A stretch of 64,000 nucleotides of DNA from contig BJGZ01000001.1 of assembly GCA_014191195.1 (NCBI GenBank), forward strand, positions 186,001 through 250,000, in the 5' to 3' direction. Origin of the DNA: Chlorobiota bacterium (lineage in GTDB: Bacteria > Bacteroidota > Ignavibacteria > Kapaibacteriales > UBA961). The notes beneath the pieces were generated by a model. That model was given only the letters and a program-made list of their open reading frames with translations, was not told the DNA's origin and made no database searches. Shown here piece after piece: positions 19,486 to 27,728 of this stretch (within the stretch, counting starts at the first letter, position 1; every line of letters starts with the position of its first letter). Both the position numbers and the translations under genes were made by a program.

Positions 19486-21672
19486 ATGGATACTTCGGAA
19501 ATATTGATAGGTCGTGAAAAATCAATAGAAATCTTGAATGCTTCTAGAGAGCGATTAAAGAAGAAAAAAGGTACTGTCATATTTATTTCTGGTGAAACAG
19601 GTTTTGGTAAAACTACTTTAATGAGGTATTTCGAAAAAGATACCCAATTAAACGACAAAGCCCTAGTTTCTATGTCTGCATGCCAAGCTCCAGTTGGTAA
19701 TTTTATGGTGGGAGCACTTCAGCCTTTAGGACCATTCATTAGGCTTTTAGAAGAGCTAAAAAATTCTGAAAAAGTTTTAACACCTCAAAAAAAATTGGCT
19801 TTCAATATTGGAATAACATTATTGACTTCGGTTCCATATGTGGGCGATGTAATCGATGCAGCAAATAAAATATCCAAAGATGTTCAATCGTACAAATCAG
19901 AGAAAGATAAATACAAGGATAAAAAAGAAATTATTGACGGAAAAGAACAGATTCATATCACATTTTATAAAAGATTAGAGCAATGGTGTAATAAATCTCC
20001 ATTAATCTTGATTTTAGATGATATGCATTGGTGTGATGCTGAATCGACACTTCTTTTAGAGCAATTAGCTCAAAATATCTCTAAACTACCTATCCTAATT
20101 GTTGTTGCTTATCGAAAAAGTATCGCTGAAGAAATGCTATCACCAATTCTGTCAGTTTTAAGAGAATTCAAACAAGAAACTGCTTCATATGTTCATATTG
20201 ATATAACTACTTTTAATAAAGCTGAATTGCATGCAATGTGTGCCAAAATGTTGCCTAATTATATTAGCAATGAAGAGTTTGAACGAACATTGTTTGACAA
20301 GACAAATGGAATTCCTAGCGTATTAGCTGAATATCTAAAATATTTTCAAAAAGTAACACCATTTTTACCGGATGGATCAATCAATAATGAGTTTAAGCGT
20401 GGTGAATTACTGCCTTCAAGTGTTCATGCGGCTTTTTCTAAGCTCATAGAAAGCTTAAATGAAGAAGAAATTACTTTGCTTTCTTTATGCGCTGCTGAAG
20501 GAGCTGAATCATCAGCTTTTATTATTTCAAAATTGTTGAATATTGATGTTGTTTCTTCTATTCGAAAAATTAAACGTGTGCAGGCAAAGACAGGGGTTAT
20601 AAGGAGTCTTGGGCCTCATGAACGATATGGTGTGAAAACCACACTTTTTGAATTTACACAAACTTTATATAGAGATTATTTTGAAAAATCTTTAGAATAT
20701 GAAGAGAAAACTGCTATTCACACTCAAATATTAGCTGTATTAAATGAACAAATTAAAGATATGGACGAAACCGAAAGGGCAAGAGTAACTCCATATTTGG
20801 CTGCTCATGCAACAGGTGCTGGAGAGCTTCAACAAGCTCAGCAATTTGTTATGGATATTGCCAAAAACACCCAACAATTTGCTATGCCCTCAATGAGTTC
20901 TTATGCTTTACAACAATTTGATTCTATCACTCATGCACTTAATGCTCCTCTTTCACCAGAAATGGCAATTTCTAGGGCAAGGGCAGGTGCTGAATTAAAA
21001 AATAGTTTTCCAGAATACGATGTAAAAGAAATTGTACAATTAGCAAAAAAAGATACTGGAGAAAGCAATACTGATCATTCTACCAATTCATCCACAGATT
21101 CTGATGAACAATATGATGTCTCCCAAAACAATGTCATAGAAGATATCTTACACACAGTTCTAGAAGCAGACACGGTTGCGATCCAAAGAGAAATGTTGGC
21201 AGCTTCAGATAATCTATTATATCAAGAAGCTATAAAAATTGGAACAGATTTTCTTTCTACATATGCTGGTTCAATATCTAAAAATGATGAATCAATCATT
21301 TCTATCTTAATCGCTAGACTATCAATTACTATTGGTGATACCGAAAGTGCATTGTTCTTTATCAAAGAAGTTAAAAACTTATTAGCAAAAAATCCAGATA
21401 CTTTGATCACTTGTTTATATCATAATGCAAAAGCTTCCTTGCACTTATCAGAACAGGACTTTAATTCTGCTTGGAGAGAACTACAAAAAGCTGCAAACGA
21501 ATCGTCACATCTTGGATTTGAATATCAATTACTTACTATTTCTAATATTAGCATTTTGCTTGCTAAAGGAAATAAACCTTCTGATGCAGTTAAATATCGA
21601 AAAGCTGCTAAGTCTTTAGCTAAAGCCCTGAAACTTCAAGGATTTCTAGAACACTTAAAGAAATTCTCATAA
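19486..21672 (+). CDS. STAND-like AAA ATPase with helical-repeat C-terminus
   Basis: A 728-residue cytosolic P-loop protein of the AAA_16/STAND type. Walker A GETGFGKT is at residues 36-43. Walker B LILILDD at 173-179 continues into MHWCDAES, the HW.D..S form seen in MalT/LAL regulators and signalling ATPases. Residues 280-420 resemble a winged-helix/arm region. About 521-547 is a Ser/Thr/Asp/Asn-rich linker, and the last 180 residues look like TPR-type helical hairpins. No DNA-binding, cyclase, kinase or nuclease output domain is visible. It follows sbcDC by 88 bases on the same strand, but a functional link to DNA repair is only positional. It could be a signalling switch or a stress/defence sensor. 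Confidence 0.7.
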   Translation: MDTSEILIGREKSIEILNASRERLKKKKGTVIFISGETGFGKTTLMRYFEKDTQLNDKALVSMSACQAPVGNFMVGALQPLGPFIRLLEELKNSEKVLTPQKKLAFNIGITLLTSVPYVGDVIDAANKISKDVQSYKSEKDKYKDKKEIIDGKEQIHITFYKRLEQWCNKSPLILILDDMHWCDAESTLLLEQLAQNISKLPILIVVAYRKSIAEEMLSPILSVLREFKQETASYVHIDITTFNKAELHAMCAKMLPNYISNEEFERTLFDKTNGIPSVLAEYLKYFQKVTPFLPDGSINNEFKRGELLPSSVHAAFSKLIESLNEEEITLLSLCAAEGAESSAFIISKLLNIDVVSSIRKIKRVQAKTGVIRSLGPHERYGVKTTLFEFTQTLYRDYFEKSLEYEEKTAIHTQILAVLNEQIKDMDETERARVTPYLAAHATGAGELQQAQQFVMDIAKNTQQFAMPSMSSYALQQFDSITHALNAPLSPEMAISRARAGAELKNSFPEYDVKEIVQLAKKDTGESNTDHSTNSSTDSDEQYDVSQNNVIEDILHTVLEADTVAIQREMLAASDNLLYQEAIKIGTDFLSTYAGSISKNDESIISILIARLSITIGDTESALFFIKEVKNLLAKNPDTLITCLYHNAKASLHLSEQDFNSAWRELQKAANESSHLGFEYQLLTISNISILLAKGNKPSDAVKYRKAAKSLAKALKLQGFLEHLKKFS

Positions 21673-21691
21673 AAGTATATACAAACAAATG

Positions 21692-21721
21692 TGGGTGTAA
21701 AATCTGTGGGGGAAAGTGGGG
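21692..21721 (+). promoter_or_regulatory. Distal MraZ-type box cluster
   Basis: TGGGG at 21707-21711 and TGGGG at 21717-21721 are direct repeats with a five-base spacer (period 10). This is the pattern bound by MraZ in characterised bacteria. A further TGGGT lies at 21692-21696. The cluster starts 20 bases after the STAND gene stop and about 620 bases before mraZ, an unusually remote position. Confidence 0.5.
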
Positions 21722-22107
21722 AAAAATTAAAATATTATTAAAGAATTATGCTAAAAGCATATGTATTATTCGCATAAGTATATAGATTATAATGAGATAG
21801 TTAAATAATATTTATACCATCAGTACAATCCTTCCTGTAGATACATAGTGCATTTATCATCTTTCTACAGGTTTTATGTGCTCAAAATCCACTTAAAGCC
21901 AATGTTTTGTTATAAATATTCTGAATTAAACTAAAATCCCATCGCTTTTTGCATCCATAAAAGAAATCAATTCAATAATCAGCAATCTCTGAAATCAAAA
22001 TATAAGATATTATATATGGCGAAATATTAAGATTATAGCCATATTGATGAATGTGGAAAAGTAAAATGAAAAAAACTATCTATAATTTTAATTAATATTT
22101 GGCGAAT

Positions 22108-22144
22108 TGGGGAATTCTGGGGATATTTGTGGGAGAAAGTGGGG
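22108..22144 (+). promoter_or_regulatory. Proximal MraZ-type box cluster
   Basis: Four TGGGN boxes lie at 22108, 22118, 22130 and 22140. They form two pairs with period 10 (five-base spacers), the pairs offset by 12. Known MraZ represses its own mraZ-rsmH operon by binding such TGGG direct repeats, so autoregulation is the natural reading. The cluster ends about 195 bases before the mraZ ATG, implying a long leader. Confidence 0.65.
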
Positions 22145-22153
22145 AATGTGAAC

Positions 22154-22292
22154 CAGGAATAGATAATTATAAAGTTAAGTGGAGGGAAGCCACTTTGCTT
22201 TAGAGCAAATACCGATCAAGTATGGCATGCAGCGGCTAGAGGAAGTATAGGTAGATGCAGGTGAAATTTAGTTTTAAAGAAATCTATTCCTG
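22154..22292 (+). ncRNA. Candidate structured leader RNA of mraZ-rsmH
   Basis: An 11-bp inverted repeat, CAGGAATAGAT at 22154-22164 with ATCTATTCCTG at 22282-22292, could close a domain of about 139 nt. Inside are two tandem hairpins: AGTGG-AGGGAAG-CCACT (22178-22194) and TTGCT-TTAG-AGCAA (22195-22208). They are followed by a purine-rich segment that is richer in G than the surroundings. No ORF spans it. It lies between the proximal MraZ boxes and the mraZ start. It matches no riboswitch or RNase P consensus that I recognise. It may be a cis-acting leader or an independent small RNA. Confidence 0.35.
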
Positions 22293-22339
22293 ACAGCATT
22301 CCCTGCCTTTATTATTTTGTTTATATCATTGCTGCAACG

Positions 22340-22792
22340 ATGGCTTTTTACAAAGGACAAGAAACCTATTCCGTAGATTCTAAAGGAAGGGTTAATATAC
22401 CAGTTAAGATGCGCAGAGCATTATCACCAGAGGCTCAAGATACCTTCATCTTGACTCGTGGTTCAGACCGTTGTATAGCGGCTTATCCATTAGATGAATG
22501 GCGTAAATATGAACAAGAATATTCTAAGTTGAATCAATATGATGAGCAAAGTAGATTCTTTTTAAGAACTATTTTAGCTTGGAGTGAAGAAGTAGAATTA
22601 GATGGTCAGCAAAGAATTTCCCTTCCAAAAAAATACCTTGAATTTGCCGGAATAGAGAACAGAGTAGTAATAGTTGGGATGATGGATCATCTTGAATTAT
22701 GGAAGCCTGAGGAATTTGAATCTTATCTTCAAAAGTTCGAAGATAGTTATGAAAAAGTAGCAGCTCAGGTAATGAATAAACCGCATGTCTAA
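22340..22792 (+). CDS. mraZ: Transcriptional regulator MraZ
   Basis: A 150-residue AbrB-like (SpoVT/MraZ) regulator with two tandem half-domains. The first has YSVDSKGRVNIPVKMRRAL and the second EVELDGQQRISLPKKYLEF. Each holds the conserved D.(K/Q)GR(V/I)..P block that forms the swapped-hairpin barrel. MraZ forms ring oligomers and represses the division/cell-wall operon through TGGG repeats, which are present upstream. The start is the ATG at 22340; no Shine-Dalgarno is obvious. The 3' end overlaps rsmH by eight bases. Confidence 0.95.
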   Translation: MAFYKGQETYSVDSKGRVNIPVKMRRALSPEAQDTFILTRGSDRCIAAYPLDEWRKYEQEYSKLNQYDEQSRFFLRTILAWSEEVELDGQQRISLPKKYLEFAGIENRVVIVGMMDHLELWKPEEFESYLQKFEDSYEKVAAQVMNKPHV

Positions 22793-23756
22793 AAAAAAGA
22801 AATCACACAGCAGAAAACCAAGTGTAACTATAAAAAGTGAAATTAGAGATTATGATTATCATCAACCTGTTTTATTAAAAGAATGTGTAGATGCATTAAT
22901 GAATTGTGGTGATAATAGTTTGTATATAGATGGCACTTTAGGTGGTGGTGGGCATACGACAGAAATTCTTTCCAGATTATCATCAAGGGGAAGAGTTTAT
23001 TCATTTGATGCAGATCCAGATGCAATTGTACACTGCAATCAAAAATTTTCCGAAGAATTATCAAAAGAACAAGATTCCCGATTAATTCTTGTGAATAAAA
23101 ACTTTGTAGAAGCATCTACATTAACATATCCAGAACAAGGAGTTTCTGGAATGTTATTGGATTTGGGTGTTTCTTCAAGACAATTAGATATTGGACAAAG
23201 AGGAATCAGTTATAGATTTAATACTAAGCTTGATATGCGTTTTGGGACAGATGGAATATCAGCCGAAGAATTATTAAATAAAAGTGAGGAGGGTACACTC
23301 CACCATATTCTGCGAAGTTTCGGGGAAGAACCTTTCGCAAGAATTATCGCACGACGGCTTGTTGAGCGCCGTCGTGCGGCTCCTCTAAAATCAACTGCAG
23401 ATTTACGCTATATTATTGAAGAATGTGTCCCACCACATATGGCTAGTAAAAGCTTAGCAAGAGTATTTCAGGCAATAAGAATTGCAGTTAATAATGAAAT
23501 AGAAGTTTTAGAACAAACTATTAAGAATATAATACCATTATTAAATAAAGGTGGAAGAATTGTTGTTCTCTCTTATCATTCCCTTGAAGATAGAGTAGTG
23601 AAGCAAGTATTTAAAGATAGTGCAAAAAAATCTGATGAAAATCCTGATCCTCAATTACACATACTGACCCCTAAACCACTTGAGCCATCAGAACAAGAAA
23701 TAGGATGGAATCCACGTTCAAGAAGTGCAAAGTTAAGAATTGCCGAAAAAATCTAA
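22785..23756 (+). CDS. rsmH: 16S rRNA m4C1402 methyltransferase
   Basis: RsmH (MraW) N4-methylates C1402 of 16S rRNA in the ribosomal P site using SAM. The 323-residue protein shows HQPVLLKECVDAL, the SAM loop IDGTLGGGGHTTEIL, LLDLGVSSRQLD, FRGISYRF-like GQRGISYRF, ARVFQAIRIAVNNE and VLSYHSLEDRVVK. A lysine/serine-rich N-terminal extension of about 20 residues precedes the fold. It overlaps mraZ by eight bases. No ftsL, ftsI or mur genes follow. Instead, a secreted T9SS protein starts 92 bases later. Confidence 0.96.
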   Translation: MSKKKKSHSRKPSVTIKSEIRDYDYHQPVLLKECVDALMNCGDNSLYIDGTLGGGGHTTEILSRLSSRGRVYSFDADPDAIVHCNQKFSEELSKEQDSRLILVNKNFVEASTLTYPEQGVSGMLLDLGVSSRQLDIGQRGISYRFNTKLDMRFGTDGISAEELLNKSEEGTLHHILRSFGEEPFARIIARRLVERRRAAPLKSTADLRYIIEECVPPHMASKSLARVFQAIRIAVNNEIEVLEQTIKNIIPLLNKGGRIVVLSYHSLEDRVVKQVFKDSAKKSDENPDPQLHILTPKPLEPSEQEIGWNPRSRSAKLRIAEKI

Positions 23757-23848
23757 TCTTAGCACTTAATCTGCCTATAACTACTTTTGAATTTGGTATA
23801 TTTACAAAAAAAACCGCATCTGTAATTTATTTACTTAAGAATATTAAT

Positions 23849-26065
23849 ATGAAATCTCTTTCTACGCTGTCTATATTGATAGTACTATCATTATTAGTGA
23901 ACATAAACAATGTGTTCTCCTATGAAGAAAAAACATTAAAAGAAATTACTACAGTTTCTACAGATTCATTGATTGCAAAATCATTGCTTTCTGCATATTA
24001 TGGAGATACACTGGTAGTAAAAGGGGTGGTTGGAGTATCAGTATTAGTGAATGTTTCTAAAGGAGATAGACGTCCAATTATGTTAACAGGGGGAAGTTGG
24101 ACAACATATCTTCAGACAGAAGCCACAGTATCGGAAAGCCAAAAAGCTGGAATTTTAATGTTTCAAAGAGACACTTTAATAAAGAATTCAGGTTTTGATA
24201 AATTACAGACGGGAGATTTGATTGAAGCTACAGTAGTTGTAGGAAGTTTGCCATATAAATTTGATGCTACAAATCAAACCAAAATCAGTGCTCCTGCATT
24301 AGAATTATTATCTATAATTCCAGTTAAAGTATTAGCTTCAAAACAGACATTAAACCCTGCGATTAAAACCAATATTTCTAAATTTTATAAAGGAAATAAA
24401 GTTCAAAATCCATTATTAGAAACTGGATCTGGTTTTATTGGGCAAAAAGTGATCTTTGATTCTTTAACAGTTACAGCTACTTCTCCTCAGATCATCGTAA
24501 GAGATAATCAAAATAATAGTATCGTAATGAATGAACAAAGTGGATATTATACTACAAAAAGTCACTTTATTGAGGAATCTGAATTTAGACCATTATCTAT
24601 TGGACAAAAAATCTATAAAATGGAAGGGTATATTAGTTCATTGTTTGTTGCAGGCAGTGGTGGTGGTGGATTTGGAAATGGTAGTGGTAGTGCATTATAC
24701 ACATATACTATTTCACCGGCATTACCAGGAGATCTTAATTCTGGGCCAAAACCATCTCAATTATCGGTTGTAAGGGTGCAACCAGCTAAGTTATTTCCAA
24801 GTTCTTCGGATATAGTTTCTGTTATCTTCGAGATATTACCAGGTGCTAATTTTGTTCCTATCGGAAATATATTTTTAGAGTATTCAATTGATGATGGTAA
24901 AACATATAACAAAATACCTGCAGAAGAAGATATTACAGGAAATTACTTAGGAAAAATCCCTGCTCAAAGTGCTGGAACAATTGTGTATTATATGTTAACT
25001 GCAACTGATGAAGTTGGGGAAACATATAAGGGCCCAGTTAATGGAGTTTATTATTTTAAAGTAGTAGATCAATTTCCTTCAATTGCAGATATACGCCGTC
25101 CAGATACTATAGAAGCCATACGAATTATAAGTGGCTCTAGTGTTACGATAGAAGCTACGGTTATGAGTGATACAAATGATATTTTTGGTGATGGTTTCCA
25201 AAACCCTTCAAGAATAATATTACAAGATGGTACTGCACCATGGAGTGGTGCAGCAATATTTAGAATGGGAAATAATGATTCTCCTGTTTGGAAATTAAAA
25301 AGTGGCGAAAAGGTAAGATTAACAGCAAAATTGCAAGAATTTGGTGGAAGTTTATATTTTCAGTCGGTTGATACTGTTATTACTTTAGGAAAAACTGAAT
25401 TATATGCACCAGTTGCATTATCAACAGCTGAATTTGGAACTAATCCTGGTGGTACAGAGAAATCTGATCAATGGAGAAATATGCTGGTGGAATTTAATAA
25501 TGTTGAAGTTGGTAAATTAGAGCCATCTTCGCCACAGTCAACTGGAGAATTTTTAATAGTAGATGAAGCATTAAAAGCTACTCCAGAGGCATCAATAAGA
25601 TTGGAAACAGATGAAAGTAAGCTAACATATACTACTAGAGATAGCATTGTTTCTATTTCAAAACGAGTAAAACCTACAATTGGAGAAAAAATTAGCTTCG
25701 TTAGAGGAATTATAAATGCAGATTTTAGAACAAGAAGATATAAACTGATTCCTAGAAATGATCGCGATTTTAGTATAGTAACTGATATTAAAACGGGTGA
25801 TGCTGATATTCCTCAATTGTTTGTTTATCCAAATCCTGTGAAAGACAAAGCATGTATAGATATTAATATCGAAAAGGAATCTTTGGTATCTATAGATATA
25901 ATTTCAACAATAACAGGTAATAAAATTACTTCTACAAAAGAGTATCTTTCTGCTGGTATATTTACTCTACAGATTAATACCTCAGAGCTAAGCAGCGGTT
26001 CTTACATAATTTCAATAATATCTGATACTCAAACACAAACACTTCCTTTAGTGATAAATAAATAA
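23849..26065 (+). CDS. Secreted T9SS-sorted protein with OB-like domains
   Basis: An exported 738-residue protein. I chose ATG 23849 because it opens a clean signal peptide, MKSLSTLSILIVLSLLVN, ending near residue 24. The open frame extends upstream only into rsmH sequence. The central part reads as beta-rich repeats, including a segment near 440-520 with SSVTIEATVMSDTN and LQDGTAPWSGAAIF that resembles OB-fold nucleic-acid-binding modules of secreted Bacteroidota proteins. The last 80 residues (VYPNPVKDKACIDI...SGSYIISIISDTQTQ) form a type A T9SS sorting domain. It is likely to be exported by T9SS and attached to or released from the surface. The substrate is unknown. Confidence 0.8.
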   Translation: MKSLSTLSILIVLSLLVNINNVFSYEEKTLKEITTVSTDSLIAKSLLSAYYGDTLVVKGVVGVSVLVNVSKGDRRPIMLTGGSWTTYLQTEATVSESQKAGILMFQRDTLIKNSGFDKLQTGDLIEATVVVGSLPYKFDATNQTKISAPALELLSIIPVKVLASKQTLNPAIKTNISKFYKGNKVQNPLLETGSGFIGQKVIFDSLTVTATSPQIIVRDNQNNSIVMNEQSGYYTTKSHFIEESEFRPLSIGQKIYKMEGYISSLFVAGSGGGGFGNGSGSALYTYTISPALPGDLNSGPKPSQLSVVRVQPAKLFPSSSDIVSVIFEILPGANFVPIGNIFLEYSIDDGKTYNKIPAEEDITGNYLGKIPAQSAGTIVYYMLTATDEVGETYKGPVNGVYYFKVVDQFPSIADIRRPDTIEAIRIISGSSVTIEATVMSDTNDIFGDGFQNPSRIILQDGTAPWSGAAIFRMGNNDSPVWKLKSGEKVRLTAKLQEFGGSLYFQSVDTVITLGKTELYAPVALSTAEFGTNPGGTEKSDQWRNMLVEFNNVEVGKLEPSSPQSTGEFLIVDEALKATPEASIRLETDESKLTYTTRDSIVSISKRVKPTIGEKISFVRGIINADFRTRRYKLIPRNDRDFSIVTDIKTGDADIPQLFVYPNPVKDKACIDINIEKESLVSIDIISTITGNKITSTKEYLSAGIFTLQINTSELSSGSYIISIISDTQTQTLPLVINK

Positions 26066-26076
26066 AAAACAATAAT

Positions 26077-26113
26077 AAAACCCTTCATCACATTGAAGGG
26101 TTTTGTTTTTTTA
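26077..26113 (+). terminator. Rho-independent terminator
   Basis: AAAACCCTTCA (26077-26087) pairs with TGAAGGGTTTT (26094-26104) around TCACAT, followed by GTTTTTTT. It ends the T9SS gene transcript 12 bases after the stop, and 35 bases before rpe. Confidence 0.92.
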
Positions 26114-26147
26114 TCATTTTGTACACTTTATACATGTGGAATATATT

Positions 26148-26825
26148 ATGTTCACTCCAAAACATCCTATAATCATAGCACCTTCATTGCTTTCAGCAGA
26201 TTTTGCTTATCTACAAAAAGAAGTACACAATTGCGAACAATCTGGTGCAGATATCCTTCATATTGATATAATGGATGGACATTTTGTTCCTAATATTACA
26301 TTTGGTCCAATGATAGTATCTGCAATTCGCCCTCATACATCATTGGTATTGGATTGTCATTTAATGATTGAAAATCCAGATATATATATTCCAGAATTTG
26401 CCAAAGCCGGCGCAGATTGGATTTCTGTTCATGTAGAGGCAACGAAACACGTACATAGGACAGTTCATTTAATAAAAGAGCATGGTAAAAAGGCAGGTAT
26501 AGTATTAAATCCAGCAACCCCAATAGAATATGCATATGAAGCAGCTCATTTTGCAGACTTTATCTTGCTTATGTCTGTAAATCCAGGTTTTGGAGGTCAG
26601 AAATTTATAGGCAATGTATTATCCAAAGCAAAAAAATTATTCACCTATCTGCAAAAAAACAATCTTTCCCATGTACAATTGGAAATAGATGGAGGAGTAA
26701 GGTTGGATAATGTACAAGAAATAGTCAGTTCTGGTATCAATATCCTTGTTAGTGGGTCAGGTTTATTCTCTGGGGATTTATCTAAGAATATATCTGAGAT
26801 GAAGCAGAAAATTGCTACAATGTAG
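26148..26825 (+). CDS. rpe: Ribulose-phosphate 3-epimerase
   Basis: Interconverts ribulose 5-phosphate and xylulose 5-phosphate in the pentose phosphate pathway. The TIM-barrel motifs are IIAPSLLSADFA, LHIDIMDGHFVPNITFGP with metal-binding His/Asp, LDCHLMIENPD, LMSVNPGFGGQKF, and LEIDGGV followed by VSGSGLF phosphate binding. I chose the ATG at 26148 (225 residues) because the longer frame would start inside the preceding terminator. The gene overlaps the convergent glycosyltransferase by 11 bases at its 3' end. Confidence 0.95.
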   Translation: MFTPKHPIIIAPSLLSADFAYLQKEVHNCEQSGADILHIDIMDGHFVPNITFGPMIVSAIRPHTSLVLDCHLMIENPDIYIPEFAKAGADWISVHVEATKHVHRTVHLIKEHGKKAGIVLNPATPIEYAYEAAHFADFILLMSVNPGFGGQKFIGNVLSKAKKLFTYLQKNNLSHVQLEIDGGVRLDNVQEIVSSGINILVSGSGLFSGDLSKNISEMKQKIATM

Positions 26826-27726
26826 ATTTTTTATAACCTTTTAAAATTCTACTTCCTACAGCATGTCCCACAAAAAAAGTGGCAAAAGATATGGGAAGAA
26901 TCGAACATAATGTTTCTGATATAATGCCCAAAAAGGGATGTAATCCGCATTGAAATAATCGTGCTTTTAACGAAGATTTTGTCAATAAATGTGCTTTATA
27001 TATAGAAGTGAATTCAGGGTGTTTTTTACGTATATAAACAAAATTTTGTTGTCCGAAACTTTCCATTTGATCTAATGCAAAAGGGATAGTCTTTCCCATT
27101 ACAGAGTCTGAAATAGCAGATGCATTATATATCGGGTTGCAAGAAAACTTTTTGTGTAAACGATAAGCAAATTCAGTGTCTCCACCTCCATAACTTTTCA
27201 TTGTGGCATCTTGTCCACCAATCGAAGTAAAAAATCTAGTAGGTAAACCCAGATTACCAGTTGTTATATAAGTAAAGGGAATTTCCTGTCCATTCTTATA
27301 TTTTCTTTTCCCTCTTGTATGTAAATATGCTGCCCACAGATTTGTGTTTGCATTTTGGTATATAATTTCACCAATAGAGACGGTATTATTCTGTTTTAAA
27401 ATTGAGTGATGTTGCTGAAGGAAATCCTTTCGAGGGACACAATCTGAATCACAAAAAATTAAAAATTCAGATTCCACATAAGGTAAGCTTAAATTTCTGG
27501 TAGCATTTCTACCATGATTTTGACAATCAGCATGTTGAAGAATTCTTATAGAATAAGAAGCTTTGTAAGTATAATCTTGTAAAAAAGAAAGTGTTTCATC
27601 AGTAGATCCGTCAATACAAACAAAAACACGAAAATTCTTTATTGTTTGGTGTTCAAAAGCTACAAGACAATTCTTTAACTCTTCATAATTATTATATGTT
27701 GGAATGATAATATCGAATAAAAACAT
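26815..27726 (-). CDS. Glycosyltransferase family 2
   Basis: A 303-residue GT-A enzyme. The N-terminus DIIIPTYNNYEELKNCL and VCIDGSTDETLSFL are the nucleotide-sugar-binding beginning of GT2 proteins. LIFCDSDCVPRKDF carries the DxD-type metal motif near residue 93. GGGDTEFAYRLHKKF fits the catalytic ED-equivalent region. A hydrophobic segment near 265-285 may anchor it to the membrane. It lies two bases downstream of the flippase gene, so the pair probably acts on one lipid-linked glycan. It overlaps rpe by 11 bases on the opposite strand. Confidence 0.88.
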   Translation of the reverse strand: MFLFDIIIPTYNNYEELKNCLVAFEHQTIKNFRVFVCIDGSTDETLSFLQDYTYKASYSIRILQHADCQNHGRNATRNLSLPYVESEFLIFCDSDCVPRKDFLQQHHSILKQNNTVSIGEIIYQNANTNLWAAYLHTRGKRKYKNGQEIPFTYITTGNLGLPTRFFTSIGGQDATMKSYGGGDTEFAYRLHKKFSCNPIYNASAISDSVMGKTIPFALDQMESFGQQNFVYIRKKHPEFTSIYKAHLLTKSSLKARLFQCGLHPFLGIISETLCSILPISFATFFVGHAVGSRILKGYKKSTL

Positions 27727-27728
27727 AG

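Larger units (their letters stand above)
21673..22339. other. 667-base intergenic region upstream of mraZ
   Basis: This is the largest gap between confident genes in the window. It holds two clusters of MraZ-type TGGGN boxes (21692-21721 and 22108-22144), an inverted repeat CCTGTAGA/TCTACAGG at 21834-21871 followed by TTTT that may end the upstream STAND gene transcript, and a GC-richer, structured stretch at 22154-22292. No ORF of credible length is present. Confidence 0.7.

Noticed and set aside
23705-23848. Longer N-terminus for the T9SS protein starting inside rsmH
   Set aside because: The extension lacks a signal peptide and overlaps rsmH; ATG 23849 begins a clean signal sequence.
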